DNA from: an uncultured Erysipelotrichaceae bacterium
Lineage (GTDB): Bacteria > Bacillota_I > Bacilli_A > Erysipelotrichales > Erysipelotrichaceae
DNA: 57,901 bases
Reading direction: 5' to 3'
Assembly: GCA_946537255.1 (NCBI GenBank)
Contig: CAMNFS010000006.1
Location: 1 to 57,901 of the forward strand
Shown here piece after piece: positions 42,952 through 52,009 of this stretch. The first letter of the stretch is position 1, and the number at the start of each line of letters is the position of its first letter. The notes beneath the pieces were generated by a model. The model had not been told where the DNA came from, ran no database searches, and was given only the letters and a program-made list of their open reading frames with translations. A program made the position numbers and the translations under genes.

Positions 42952-42980
42952 GAAAAAAAGCGGAACCTGGAAGATTCCGC
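42952..42980 (-). terminator. Terminator of the gene ending at 43010
   Basis: GCGGAA/TTCCGC with a 9-nt loop is followed by TTTTTTT on the minus strand, 29 nt past that stop. It lies tail to tail with the DUF308 terminator. Confidence 0.85.
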
Positions 42981-43009
42981 AGAAAACATCATGCAAAGGA
43001 CAGTGGAGA

Positions 43010-43873
43010 TTACAGCGGCTTCAGTCCTTCCCTGATACTGCTGTAACCTTTGTTCAATACGATCTGTCCGTCATTGGTAGGCGACTTGGTATCTTCCTGT
43101 TCCGGCATCTTCAGGCCTGTTCCAAGCTTCAGCGTATCCTGGATCCGGACAGCCAGCCAGCTGTACATATTGAAATACCGTTTGCTCATTTTCTCTCTGG
43201 GCGGTAATTCCCCGCCGATATCGGTAACTCCTCCCAGATACCGGTCGGAACCGATCGGAGCGATTTTTTTCTGATAGATCACAAAACCAGCCAGAAAACA
43301 GTTCGAGGCAAGATAATAGGCAAGCTGCTTCGTGCCGTAATTGTCGAGCTGTTCATATCCCTGCTGGTTGAAATAGCACGCGAATACACCCTCATTGGTT
43401 CTGATGGTAACCGCGTCGAATCCTACCTCCATGGACTTGGTGTCTACCGGGGGAATGGACGCGATCAGGGAACGGATCATTTCATTGTCAAACCGTTCAT
43501 TGATGTCCCTGATTTCCTCTTCATCAGGAATCCAGAGAAATCTGGACGCGGAGAGTTTCTCGGATTTTTCCCAGTTGAGCATTGCCTGGAACAGAAAGAA
43601 CATTCCCAGCAGTATAAAAAGTATGAGTAAGATGATTGAACTGATCTTGATCGTTGAAAACATTTCTTCAGCCACCACCGTTCCCGTTGCCTGATACTGG
43701 TCTATGATTCCCTGAAAAAAATTTTTCAGAATATCATCAGCGGCTGATAATCCCAGCACAAAGCTTCCTATGCCGATGAACAGAAAGATATTGCTTCTGG
43801 TATTGCATCGTTCGATCTTCTCGACGACTTCCTGATCTCTCTTCTTATGGATTTCTTCCCAGTTCTGACTCAT
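43010..43873 (-). CDS. Unknown membrane-anchored protein, 287 aa
   Basis: A short polar N-terminus leads to two transmembrane helices (NIFLFIGIGSFVLGLS and SSIILLILFILLGMFFLFQA). A cytosolic domain of about 170 residues follows (MEVGFDAVTIRTNEGVFACY, LAYYLASNCFLAGFVIYQKK, then KMSKRYFNMYSWLAVRIQDT). No family recognised. It is a single-gene unit with its own terminator, and is divergent from the lysine operon across 290 nt that show no gene. Confidence 0.7.
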   Translation of the reverse strand: MSQNWEEIHKKRDQEVVEKIERCNTRSNIFLFIGIGSFVLGLSAADDILKNFFQGIIDQYQATGTVVAEEMFSTIKISSIILLILFILLGMFFLFQAMLNWEKSEKLSASRFLWIPDEEEIRDINERFDNEMIRSLIASIPPVDTKSMEVGFDAVTIRTNEGVFACYFNQQGYEQLDNYGTKQLAYYLASNCFLAGFVIYQKKIAPIGSDRYLGGVTDIGGELPPREKMSKRYFNMYSWLAVRIQDTLKLGTGLKMPEQEDTKSPTNDGQIVLNKGYSSIREGLKPL

Positions 43874-44165
43874 TTTCCCTCCGCCGTCTGTCTTTGCGCA
43901 GCAGGATCAGACAGTTTCTTCTTTTTCCTTCATCTGAATTGTACCATCAATCCTTTTCCTGATTGAGGAAAAGCCGTTATTCCTTCATTCGAAAAAACTG
44001 CTGTCATGCGCAGAATCCCGGCCGCATGCGGGCATGGTTCGGGCCGATCTCAGCAGATTCCTGTTTTTATGGCAGTTCCTGTATCAGACACCGAAGAATG
44101 TGCGGAAAAAATCCGGAGTCCTGACAGTTTTTACAGAAAATCCATGAAAATTTTACTTCAGGTGA

Positions 44166-44194
44166 TTGAAATCTTTTTCTCTGAGTGGTAGTAT
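44166..44194 (+). promoter_or_regulatory. Sigma-A promoter of the lysine operon
   Basis: TTGAAA (44166-44171), 17 nt, TAGTAT (44189-44194). Both hexamers and the spacer match the pyr promoter. Transcription should start near 44200, right at the riboswitch P1 stem. Confidence 0.8.
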
Positions 44195-44199
44195 CCGGG

Positions 44200-44400
44200 T
44201 AATGATAGAGGCGCGGGAGCGACAATATATGACAGAGCCAGCAGGCGTTCGATGTCATATAGAAGCAATTCCGCCGAACTGGTGGAGCAGGCATGTTCCG
44301 CTGGTGGGCTGATGGAGAACATCCATCAGACTGTCTGTGCAAACAGGAGTGCTATCTGACTGGATATTTTGTGCCGGCAGAAGAACTCTGCCGGCTTTAT
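44200..44400 (+). promoter_or_regulatory. Lysine riboswitch (L-box) with terminator
   Basis: The leader carries lysine-aptamer landmarks in order: AGAGGCGCG at about 44207-44215, GCCGAACTGG, GGAGCAGGC, GGGCTG...CAGACTGTC and GGAGTGCTATC. The P1 stem pairs GATAG (44204-44208) with CTATC (44352-44356). Downstream, a perfect GCCGGCAGA/TCTGCCGGC hairpin (44373-44395) followed by TTTATCATTT is the likely terminator. Lysine binding should shut off lysA-dapA-dapB-ddh. Confidence 0.88.
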
Positions 44401-44421
44401 CATTTCCAAGGAGAGAAAACT

Positions 44422-45681
44422 ATGAGCATGATCGCTGATGTGCCGGTGAAAGACCTGGTAAAAACCTACGGAACTCCTCTGGTCGTCTATGATGCCGGAG
44501 CGCTCCGCAGCCGTCTGAAGGAATTTACGGAAAACTTTCAGTCCGACCGGTTTGAGACCGGCATCCTGTATGCCTCCAAAGCATTCAGCTGTAAGGCCGT
44601 ACTGAAGCTGGCAAACGAATACGGGCTCTATGTGGACGCGGTCTCCTGCGGTGAAATCCATACGGCGCTGGCGGCAGGATATGATCCGGCAAAGATTGTT
44701 TTCCACGGCAACAACAAGACAGCGGACGATCTCCAGTACGCTCTTACAAAGGGAATAGGAACCATTGTGGTGGACAACCTGATGGAAGCGCAGCTGCTCG
44801 ATCAGATGATCCGCGGTACTGATCATACGATTCATACTCTGGTCCGTGTCAATCCCGGCATTTCCGCCCATACCCATCACTACATCGTAACCGGACATGT
44901 CGACAGCAAATTCGGAATCTCCCTGCTCAATGAATCCGAGCTGGTCGACACCATCCGGATTCTGAAGGATAACCCGAACATCTCCTTCGATGGCTTCCAT
45001 TCCCATATCGGCTCGCAGATCTTTGAAAAGCAGGCCTTTGTGGAGGAAATCCGCAAGCTGTTTGAAACCGCGGCGGACTTCAGGGAAAAATACGGCATTT
45101 CCTGCAATACCATGGATTTCGGCGGCGGGTTCGCGGCAGTCTATACCGAAGAAGACCATCCGATTCCGATCAAAGAAGTCTGTGATACCATTCTCTCGAC
45201 CTGTACGGAGGAAGAAGACCGGCTTCATACCGGCATTCAGAAGGTACTGATTGAACCGGGCCGCAGCATTGTGGCAGAAGCCGGATACAATCTCTATACC
45301 GTTGGTTTTCTGAAGAAAACACCCAACCGCAGCTATGTGTTTGTGGACGGGGGAATGAGTGACAATATCCGCCCGGCGCTCTATCAGGCAAAATACGATG
45401 CCTATATCGACGGAAAGGAAACGGAACCGGTCAAGGAAACGATGACCGTTGCCGGAAAATGCTGCGAAAGCGGAGATATTCTGATCGAAGCCATTGACCT
45501 TCCGGAGGTGAAATCCGGAGATATACTTGTGATGAAAACGTGCGGTGCCTATGGCTACGCGATGGCGAGCCACTACAACAAGCTTCCCCTTCCCGCGGTT
45601 GTCTTTGCGGAAGATGGAAATCACCGTACGGTAATCAGAAGAGAAACATTTGAACATATGATCGCACTGGAGGAGGACTGA
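44422..45681 (+). CDS. lysA: Diaminopimelate decarboxylase
   Basis: A 419-residue PLP-dependent fold-III decarboxylase producing L-lysine from meso-DAP. Visible are the PLP-Lys segment ILYASKAFSCKAVL, the HSHIGSQIFEK motif, the glycine loop DFGGGFAAVY, and the C-terminal dimer-site Cys region AGKCCESGDIL. AAGGAGAG sits before the ATG at 44422; the longer upstream frame lies within the riboswitch. First gene of the operon. Confidence 0.95.
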   Translation: MSMIADVPVKDLVKTYGTPLVVYDAGALRSRLKEFTENFQSDRFETGILYASKAFSCKAVLKLANEYGLYVDAVSCGEIHTALAAGYDPAKIVFHGNNKTADDLQYALTKGIGTIVVDNLMEAQLLDQMIRGTDHTIHTLVRVNPGISAHTHHYIVTGHVDSKFGISLLNESELVDTIRILKDNPNISFDGFHSHIGSQIFEKQAFVEEIRKLFETAADFREKYGISCNTMDFGGGFAAVYTEEDHPIPIKEVCDTILSTCTEEEDRLHTGIQKVLIEPGRSIVAEAGYNLYTVGFLKKTPNRSYVFVDGGMSDNIRPALYQAKYDAYIDGKETEPVKETMTVAGKCCESGDILIEAIDLPEVKSGDILVMKTCGAYGYAMASHYNKLPLPAVVFAEDGNHRTVIRRETFEHMIALEED

Positions 45682-45684
45682 ACA

Positions 45685-46560
45685 ATGATCAAGGGTTCTA
45701 TTGTCGCATTAATCACACCGTTCAACGAGGACGGTTCTGTCAATTTCCAAAAGCTTTCCGAACTTCTGAACTGGCATATCGCCAATTCCACCGATGCGAT
45801 TCTTGTTCTTGGAACCACCGGTGAAAGTACCACGATGACCCATGAAGAGGATGACGCGGTCGTCCAGTTCACGCTCAATACCGTAAACGGCCGGGTTCCG
45901 GTCATCGCCGGAAGCGGTTCGAATGACACCGCGACTCAGCTGGCGAAGTCAAAGAAATACGCGGAAATGGGCGCGGACGCGCTGTTATGCATCACCCCGT
46001 ATTACAACAAGGCCAATGAAGAAGGAATGATCCGCCATTTCACAACCGTCGCCGACAATGTCAGCGCCCCGGTCATTCTCTACAACGTGCCGGGAAGAAC
46101 CGGCTGTGCCCTGTCCGTGAACGCGGTCGAACGTCTTTCCAAGCATCCCAACATCATGGGCATCAAGGAAGCCAGCGGCAATATCAGTTATGCCATGAGC
46201 ATTTCCCGCTTCCTGAGCGATGACTTTGTGATGTTCAGCGGCAACGATGACATGATCATCCCGATTCTGTCCATCGGCGGAAGCGGTGTGATTTCGGTTT
46301 TTGCCAACACGAATCCGAAGGAATGCCATGATCTTGTGGCGAAATGGTTCGAAGGCGATCACAAGGGCGCGCTTGAAATCCAGCAGAAGTATCTGGAATA
46401 CATTCACTCCCTGTTCCTTGAGGTCAACCCGATCCCGGTCAAGGAAGCGCTGAACGCGATGGGAATGGAAGTCGGCGGATACCGTCTGCCGCTGTATCAG
46501 ATGTCCGGTCCGCTTAAGGCGAGACTGCTCGCGGAAATGGAAAAGGTCGGACTCATATGA
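45685..46560 (+). CDS. dapA: 4-hydroxy-tetrahydrodipicolinate synthase
   Basis: The 291-residue aldolase-family enzyme joins pyruvate and aspartate semialdehyde. It has LGTTGESTTMTHEE (about 38-51), YYNKANEEGMIRHF, the Tyr of LYNVPGRTG, and the Schiff-base Lys in GIKEASGN. It starts 3 nt after lysA and overlaps dapB by 4 nt. Confidence 0.96.
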   Translation: MIKGSIVALITPFNEDGSVNFQKLSELLNWHIANSTDAILVLGTTGESTTMTHEEDDAVVQFTLNTVNGRVPVIAGSGSNDTATQLAKSKKYAEMGADALLCITPYYNKANEEGMIRHFTTVADNVSAPVILYNVPGRTGCALSVNAVERLSKHPNIMGIKEASGNISYAMSISRFLSDDFVMFSGNDDMIIPILSIGGSGVISVFANTNPKECHDLVAKWFEGDHKGALEIQQKYLEYIHSLFLEVNPIPVKEALNAMGMEVGGYRLPLYQMSGPLKARLLAEMEKVGLI

Positions 46561-47279
46561 AGATTCTGATCGGCGGAAACGGAAGAATGGGCTCACTGAT
46601 CCGGGCCACCGCGGAGCAGGCAGGCCATACCGTCATCGGTATGGCGGACGCGTTCGATCTTTCCGCGCTCGACTGCGGGGAAAAGGCAGATGTGGTGATT
46701 GACTTCAGTCATCGTGACAACCTTCCCTGGATACTGGACTATGTCAAAAACAATCACTGCGCACTGGTCTATGGGACAACCGGTCTGACTGACGAAATGA
46801 AACAGCAGCTTGCTGAACTTTCTGAAACGGTGCCGGTCTTCTTCAGCGCCAATTTCTCCTATGGCGTTGCCGTGCTGCAGCAGATCCTCAGGACCGCAGT
46901 ACCGCTTCTTTCCGGACAGTATGATATGGAACTGGTGGAAACCCACCACAATCAGAAAGCGGATGCCCCAAGCGGTACCGCCAAAGCCCTGCTTGAAATC
47001 ATGAATCCGGAACATGCCTTTACCGAAGTATACGGACGGTCCGGCATGGTTGGAAAGCGCGGCCATGAAATCGGCGTGCATGCCCTGCGCGGCGGTACGG
47101 AAGCCGGTGAGCACACCGTGCACTTCTTCGGCGACAATGAAAGCATTACGATCACCCATCACGCGACCAACCGTCAGATCTTTGTCAACGGCGCGATCCA
47201 GGCGGCGGAGTTTCTCTCCGATAAAAAGGCGGGAATGTATGGAATGGATGATCTGATTCAGATGCATCAGGAGGGATAG
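46557..47279 (+). CDS. dapB: 4-hydroxy-tetrahydrodipicolinate reductase
   Basis: The 240-residue NAD(P)H reductase has the Rossmann start ILIGGNGRMGSLI, VIDFSHRD, YGTTGLTDEM and the substrate-site ELVETHHNQKADAPSGTA. It overlaps dapA as ATGA and is 3 nt from ddh. Confidence 0.95.
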   Translation: MKILIGGNGRMGSLIRATAEQAGHTVIGMADAFDLSALDCGEKADVVIDFSHRDNLPWILDYVKNNHCALVYGTTGLTDEMKQQLAELSETVPVFFSANFSYGVAVLQQILRTAVPLLSGQYDMELVETHHNQKADAPSGTAKALLEIMNPEHAFTEVYGRSGMVGKRGHEIGVHALRGGTEAGEHTVHFFGDNESITITHHATNRQIFVNGAIQAAEFLSDKKAGMYGMDDLIQMHQEG

Positions 47280-47282
47280 AAC

Positions 47283-48266
47283 ATGAAAACCAGAGTCGGA
47301 ATTCTTGGCTACGGCAATCTCGCAAAAGGCGTTGAGCTCGCTCTGAGACGGACAACGGACATGGAGCTTACGGCGGTATTCACCCGCCGGGATCCGTCCT
47401 CTCTCAAAATCGCTTCTGACGTTCCGGTGGTTTCGGTCAGTGAGGTCGAAGCCTGGAAGGACAGAATTGATGTCATGATTCTCTGCGGCGGAAGCGCGAC
47501 CGATCTTCCGAAGCAGACACCTTACTTTGCCCGGTTCTTCAACGTGATTGATTCCTTTGATACCCATACGGACATCCCTGCTCACTTTGAGGCAGTGGAT
47601 ACCGCCGCAAGGGAAAGCGGGCATATCGCCATGATTTCCGTCGGCTGGGACCCGGGACTCTTCTCTTTGATGCGGGCATACGCCGCAGCAGTTCTTCCGG
47701 ACGGGAAAGATTATACGTTCTGGGGCAAGGGTGTTTCTCAGGGACACTCCGACGCGGTACGCCGCATCCCGGGTGTGAAAAACGCCAAGCAGTATACGAT
47801 TCCGGTGGACGCAGCGCTTGAAGCTGTACGGAATGGGGAAATGCCTGAGCTTACCACCAGAGAAAAGCATACCCGTGAGGTCTTTGTTGTGGCAGAGCCT
47901 GACGCGGATCATTCCGCCATCGAAACCGCCATCAAGGAAATGCCGAAGTATTTCAGCGATTATGACACCACTGTGCATTTCATTGATGAAGAGACCTTTC
48001 TGAGGGATCATTCCGGCATGGCTCACGGCGGCTTTGTCTTCCGCAGCGGGGTTACCGGCGCCGAAGATGAGCACAGACACATCATGGAGTTCAGTCTGAA
48101 GATTGACTCCAATCCGGAATTCACAGGCTCCGTGCTGACTGCCTACGCAAGGGCGGCTTTCCGGCTTGCGAAGATGGGACAGAGCGGATGCCGGACGGTG
48201 TTCGATATCGCTCCGGCCTTACTGCTGGAGATGGATGAAGCGGAAATGCGCGCCCATCTTCTGTAG
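47283..48266 (+). CDS. ddh: meso-Diaminopimelate dehydrogenase
   Basis: The 327-residue oxidoreductase directly converts tetrahydrodipicolinate to meso-DAP with NADPH and ammonia, bypassing the acyl-DAP steps. It shows GILGYGNLAKGVELAL (about 6-21), FTRRDPSSL, IDSFDTHTDIPAH and ISVGWDPGLFSLMR, then WGKGVSQGHSDAVRRI, which are specific to Ddh. Its presence in the riboswitch-controlled operon indicates that this cell makes lysine by the dehydrogenase route. Confidence 0.95.
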   Translation: MKTRVGILGYGNLAKGVELALRRTTDMELTAVFTRRDPSSLKIASDVPVVSVSEVEAWKDRIDVMILCGGSATDLPKQTPYFARFFNVIDSFDTHTDIPAHFEAVDTAARESGHIAMISVGWDPGLFSLMRAYAAAVLPDGKDYTFWGKGVSQGHSDAVRRIPGVKNAKQYTIPVDAALEAVRNGEMPELTTREKHTREVFVVAEPDADHSAIETAIKEMPKYFSDYDTTVHFIDEETFLRDHSGMAHGGFVFRSGVTGAEDEHRHIMEFSLKIDSNPEFTGSVLTAYARAAFRLAKMGQSGCRTVFDIAPALLLEMDEAEMRAHLL

Positions 48267-48289
48267 AATCTGATATTTACCAACATACA

Positions 48290-48322
48290 GGACACAGATT
48301 CCGGTCTGTGTCCTTTTCTTTT
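48290..48322 (+). terminator. Terminator of the lysine operon
   Basis: A perfect 9-bp stem GGACACAGA/TCTGTGTCC is followed by TTTTCTTTT, 23 nt after ddh. Confidence 0.92.
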
Positions 48323-48445
48323 CAGCGGTTATCTTTGACGCTCGTTTGGAAAACCGTATCCTGAGAAGGAATGCATTTATAATAGGAAAGAACTCCCGCT
48401 GTGTTTGCTGCGAACGGCGGATGCCCCTGTTGGAAAGGACAGAAT

Positions 48446-49207
48446 ATGAAACTGTTTGACAGTCATGCCCATTATGAAGACGCAATGTTTGACAGAGACC
48501 GCGATGAATGTCTTTCCCGTCTGGAAGAAGACGGGATTCAGTATGTTCTGAACTGCTGCAGCGATGTCAGTGTATTTGAGACGGTGCTTTCCATTGTCGA
48601 AACGTATCCGGCCGTCTATGGCAGTATCGGTGTTCATCCGCACTGGGTTCAGGAAACCCCGCACGATTATCTGAAACAGATCGCCGCGTGTCTTTCCAAT
48701 CCGAAAATCAAGGCAGTCGGGGAAATGGGTCTGGATTATTTCTATGACGATCCGAAGGATCTGCAGAAGCGGATCTTCAAAGAACAGCTGGCTCTGGCAA
48801 AGGACTTTGACCTGCCGGTCATCATTCATGACCGCCTGGCGCATGAAGACTGTATCCGGATTCTGAAGGAATACCGACCCTGCGGCGTCCTGCATCGCTA
48901 TGGCGGGCCTGTGGAGCTGCTTCAGGAAGCGTTTTCCTGGGGCATGTATGTCAGTTTTTCCAACGACCTCACCTATCCCGAATGGAACCAGCCGCATATT
49001 GACTGTCTGCTCGCCGCCCCATGGGACCGGATTCTTGTGGAAACCGACTGCCCCTACACTCCCCCGAAGGAAAGAGAAAATGATCGCTGTCTTTCAAAAG
49101 ATGTGAAGACTGTGGTCGAAACGATTGCCCGGCTGCGTCACGTCAGTGAGGAATTCGTCGCTGAGCGCACGCTTGAAAACGCCATGCGGCTTTACCGGAT
49201 TTCATAA
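48446..49207 (+). CDS. tatD: TatD-family metal-dependent DNase
   Basis: The 253-residue TIM-barrel enzyme has LFDSHAHYED (about 3-12), GVHPHW, GEMGLDYFYD, HDRLAHEDC and ETDCPYTPPK, the metal ligands of TatD. It removes 3' nucleotides from DNA in known members. AAAGGA is the Shine-Dalgarno for ATG 48446; the earlier open frame is not family-like. Its stop at 49205-49207 directly abuts the stop of the convergent HAD gene. Confidence 0.92.
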   Translation: MKLFDSHAHYEDAMFDRDRDECLSRLEEDGIQYVLNCCSDVSVFETVLSIVETYPAVYGSIGVHPHWVQETPHDYLKQIAACLSNPKIKAVGEMGLDYFYDDPKDLQKRIFKEQLALAKDFDLPVIIHDRLAHEDCIRILKEYRPCGVLHRYGGPVELLQEAFSWGMYVSFSNDLTYPEWNQPHIDCLLAAPWDRILVETDCPYTPPKERENDRCLSKDVKTVVETIARLRHVSEEFVAERTLENAMRLYRIS

Positions 49208-49855
49208 TCAGAGCTTGCCCGCTCTGATTTTTTCTTCCGCTTCACTCAGGGAAGAACAGATGACTGCGGCTTTTCTGAGTTCCTCTGCAGGTTCCACAAG
49301 ATCCGGAATCATGACGGCAGTACAGCCGGCCGAAAGAGCGGCTTTTACGCCATTGACCGCGTCTTCAAACACATAGCATTCTTCCGGCTTCAGAGAAAGC
49401 CTGTCTGCCGCAAGCAGAAAGATATCCGGCCAGGGCTTTCCATGAGGGAGTCCGGCGCCGCTGACCACCGTATCAAAACAGTCCTCCAGACCGGAAACCT
49501 TCAGATTGGATTTCACAATCTCAATCGGGGAGGAACTCGCCACCGCGAGCTTTACCTGATGATTTCGGAAATACTCCAGGATTTCCCGGCAGCCGGCTTT
49601 CACCGGCACCCAGGTTTTCAACTGATCTCTGACCGTTCCAATCACCTGATCAAACAGGCTCTTTGGATCTTCGGTATGGTAATACTTTCTGAGAATCGCG
49701 TACAGATCTTCACCGGCAGTGCCGCAGATCTCCCTTACAAAATCAGCCGGCAGTTCAATGCCCTGCTCTTTTGCAATCCGGTTCCACTGATCCTGATACA
49801 TCTGTTCGGTATCGAACATCAGGCCATCCATATCAAATATCGCGCCTTTTTTCAT
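49208..49855 (-). CDS. HAD-family phosphatase (beta-phosphoglucomutase-like)
   Basis: The 215-residue enzyme has the HAD motifs FDMDGLMFDT (DxD nucleophile, about 7-16), VASSSP (motif II Ser), a Lys at GKPWPDIF and CYVFEDAVNGVKAA (motif IV). The alpha-helical cap lies at residues 17-80. Substrate is unknown; the DGLxFDT start is common in sugar-phosphate and nucleotide phosphatases. It meets tatD tail to tail with no spacer, so neither gene has room for its own terminator. Confidence 0.9.
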   Translation of the reverse strand: MKKGAIFDMDGLMFDTEQMYQDQWNRIAKEQGIELPADFVREICGTAGEDLYAILRKYYHTEDPKSLFDQVIGTVRDQLKTWVPVKAGCREILEYFRNHQVKLAVASSSPIEIVKSNLKVSGLEDCFDTVVSGAGLPHGKPWPDIFLLAADRLSLKPEECYVFEDAVNGVKAALSAGCTAVMIPDLVEPAEELRKAAVICSSLSEAEEKIRAGKL

Positions 49856-50137
49856 GGTTTATCCGCCTCTGCCTGCTATTTTACCTTCCCTCCTTCAAGA
49901 TTGCACTTTTCAAAAACACAGAGAAACGGAAGATCAGACCGCGGATTTCAGCGTCTGGCCATCCGCAGGCAGGTTTTTATGAAAAACCGCCTGGAAACAG
50001 CAGTAAAAAAACGGATAAGAGATAAAATAATAACGGACCGCTTCTTTTCTCAGCACGCTGCGCGTGCCGGGTCAGGAAAAGATACCAGGTGAGCCCCCTT
50101 TTATATCTGTAAGGTGTCACGCCTGGATGGAGAACCT
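49856..50137. other. Intergenic region upstream of the PP2C gene
   Basis: No gene is seen. It holds a GGTTTTT/AAAAACC palindrome at about 49972-49988 and a perfect GCACGC/GCGTGC hairpin at 50053-50067, 70 nt before the PP2C start. The latter may influence the mRNA of that gene. Confidence 0.35.
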
Positions 50138-51793
50138 ATGGATCAGAACAGTAAACTTGGAAAAAGAGTCATCAGTAATTTTCTGGTCTTCAGCCTTTTT
50201 ATCATTTTTACCGTAACGATATTCATTTCCGCCTGGAGTATTGCCGTTCAGTCCTCAAACACAAGGGATTATATGAACGACTTCCTGAACATTACCGCTG
50301 AAATGATCGACGGTGACCGGATTGAAACCTATCTTCGGACCGGAGAAAAAGATGATTACTATTACTATATTCAGAATTATCTGTCGGTTCAGATCAAGCA
50401 TTCCGATCTGAAATATCTGTATGTCGTTGTTCCGAAAGAAACGGAATATGTTTTTGTCTGGGATGGAACAAACCCGGTCGATACCGTGGATCTCGGGTAT
50501 CGGGAAGCGTATGAATCCGAAGCGGAAAAACGCGCGTCCCTGAACGCGATGAACACCGATTCCAAACCGTTTCTGCATATTGTCAACGCGGATGAATACG
50601 GGGTCATTGCCTCTTTGAAGCTTCCGATTACCGACAGCAGCGGAAAGCCTGTTGCGGTTGTAGGCGCGGATATTGATGTGTTTGATCTTGGCCGGGTCTT
50701 CCTGACAGTTGCCCTGATCAATACCATCGTGGTGGGAATTCTGACCATCATCGCGGCCCTGATATTCTACCGAAAGACCTACCGGAATATCGTAGATCCG
50801 ATCAAAAAGCTGAATCAGGCGACAAAGGAACTGATCAATCATCTGGATACCCGGGAAAACGCCAAGCCGTTCCATGTGGATATTCATACCGGCGATGAGC
50901 TGGAGGACCTGGCAGATTCCTTTTCCCAGATGAACAGCGATCTGAAGCGATATATCAATAAGCTCGAAAAAGTGACCAGAGAACAGGAAAAAACAAGCAC
51001 GGAACTGAATGTCGCGGCGACCATTCAGGCGGACATGCTGCCGAATACATTCCCGCCCTTCCCGGATAAAAAGGAGTTTTCGATCTATGCGCTCATGAAT
51101 CCGGCCAGAAGAGTCGGCGGTGATTTCTATGACTTCTTCATGATTGACGATACCCATCTGTGTCTTGTGATAGCGGATGTTTCCGACAAGGGGGTACCGG
51201 CGGCACTGTTCATGGTGATTTCCAAAACCCTGGTGAAGCAGAGAGCGGAATACGGCGGTACACCGGCAGAGATTCTGTATGAAGTAAACAACAAGCTCTG
51301 CCAGGATAATTCCTCCGTTCAGTTTGTGACGATCTGGCTCATGATTCTTGATATCACAACCGGCAAGGGCATGGCCGCTAACGCCGGACATGAAACGCCG
51401 ATCGTGCGGCGGTATGGACAGCAGTTTGAGCTGCTGAATGATGTACACACCATGCCGATCGCCGCCATACCGAACGCAGAATTCAGGGACTATGAGCTGA
51501 ATCTGAATCCCGGAGATGCCCTGTTTGTCTACAGTGACGGGGCAACGGATGCGACGGATCCCAGTCAGAATCGGTTTTCATCCAGCGGCATTCTCGACGC
51601 CCTGAACACCGTGAAGGAAAATGATCCGAAGATCATGATCGATACCGTTGTAAAGGCGATCGATGATTTCGCGAAAGGAACACCGCCGTTTGATGATACA
51701 ACCATGCTTGCACTCTGCTACCATGGTAATTCCTCTGAGCCCATTGGAATCAAAACAGAAGAAAACGATCCTTCCACATCCTCTGTTCAGTGA
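50138..51793 (+). CDS. Membrane sensor PP2C/SpoIIE-like serine phosphatase
   Basis: A 551-residue signalling protein. One N-terminal helix (about 15-38), an extracytoplasmic dCache-like sensor (about 40-190, ending AVVGADIDVFDLG), a second helix and a HAMP-like linker (NIVDPIKKLNQATKEL) precede a RsbU/SpoIIE phosphatase domain (about 290-535). The catalytic Asp residues lie in RRVGGDFYDFF, IADVSDKG and VYSDGATDATD, and DDTTMLAL. It should dephosphorylate an anti-sigma-factor antagonist in response to an outside signal. The ATG at 50138 follows GGAG. It lies in the same direction as the EAL gene 216 nt downstream. Confidence 0.9.
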   Translation: MDQNSKLGKRVISNFLVFSLFIIFTVTIFISAWSIAVQSSNTRDYMNDFLNITAEMIDGDRIETYLRTGEKDDYYYYIQNYLSVQIKHSDLKYLYVVVPKETEYVFVWDGTNPVDTVDLGYREAYESEAEKRASLNAMNTDSKPFLHIVNADEYGVIASLKLPITDSSGKPVAVVGADIDVFDLGRVFLTVALINTIVVGILTIIAALIFYRKTYRNIVDPIKKLNQATKELINHLDTRENAKPFHVDIHTGDELEDLADSFSQMNSDLKRYINKLEKVTREQEKTSTELNVAATIQADMLPNTFPPFPDKKEFSIYALMNPARRVGGDFYDFFMIDDTHLCLVIADVSDKGVPAALFMVISKTLVKQRAEYGGTPAEILYEVNNKLCQDNSSVQFVTIWLMILDITTGKGMAANAGHETPIVRRYGQQFELLNDVHTMPIAAIPNAEFRDYELNLNPGDALFVYSDGATDATDPSQNRFSSSGILDALNTVKENDPKIMIDTVVKAIDDFAKGTPPFDDTTMLALCYHGNSSEPIGIKTEENDPSTSSVQ

Positions 51794-51954
51794 CATCTTC
51801 AATGAAATATGATCCTCTGCCTGCTTCCTGCATGCAGGGGATTTTCATAAAACGGAACCGGGCATGGTTTACACCCTGAGAGAAAGAAAAAAACGATAAT
51901 ATCTGCACAATCGCACCAACAGCAGGCACTGCTTCTTCCTTCCTTTGCGAGTCA

Positions 51955-51963
51955 TGATATACT
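51955..51963 (+). promoter_or_regulatory. Extended -10 promoter of the EAL gene
   Basis: TGATATACT (extended -10, hexamer 51958-51963) is 46 nt upstream of the EAL gene start; the -35 is poor. Confidence 0.45.
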
Positions 51964-52009
51964 TCAGTTAACAGGAAATATTCGCATGTCACTGTTACGA
52001 GGGGGCAGT

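Noticed and set aside
44293..44421. N-terminal extension of lysA
   Set aside because: This open stretch lies inside the lysine riboswitch and is not like LysA; the ATG at 44422 has AAGGAGAG.
46593..48080. A 495-codon minus-strand frame across dapB and ddh
   Set aside because: Both plus-strand genes are well-known enzymes; the antisense frame shows no recognisable family.
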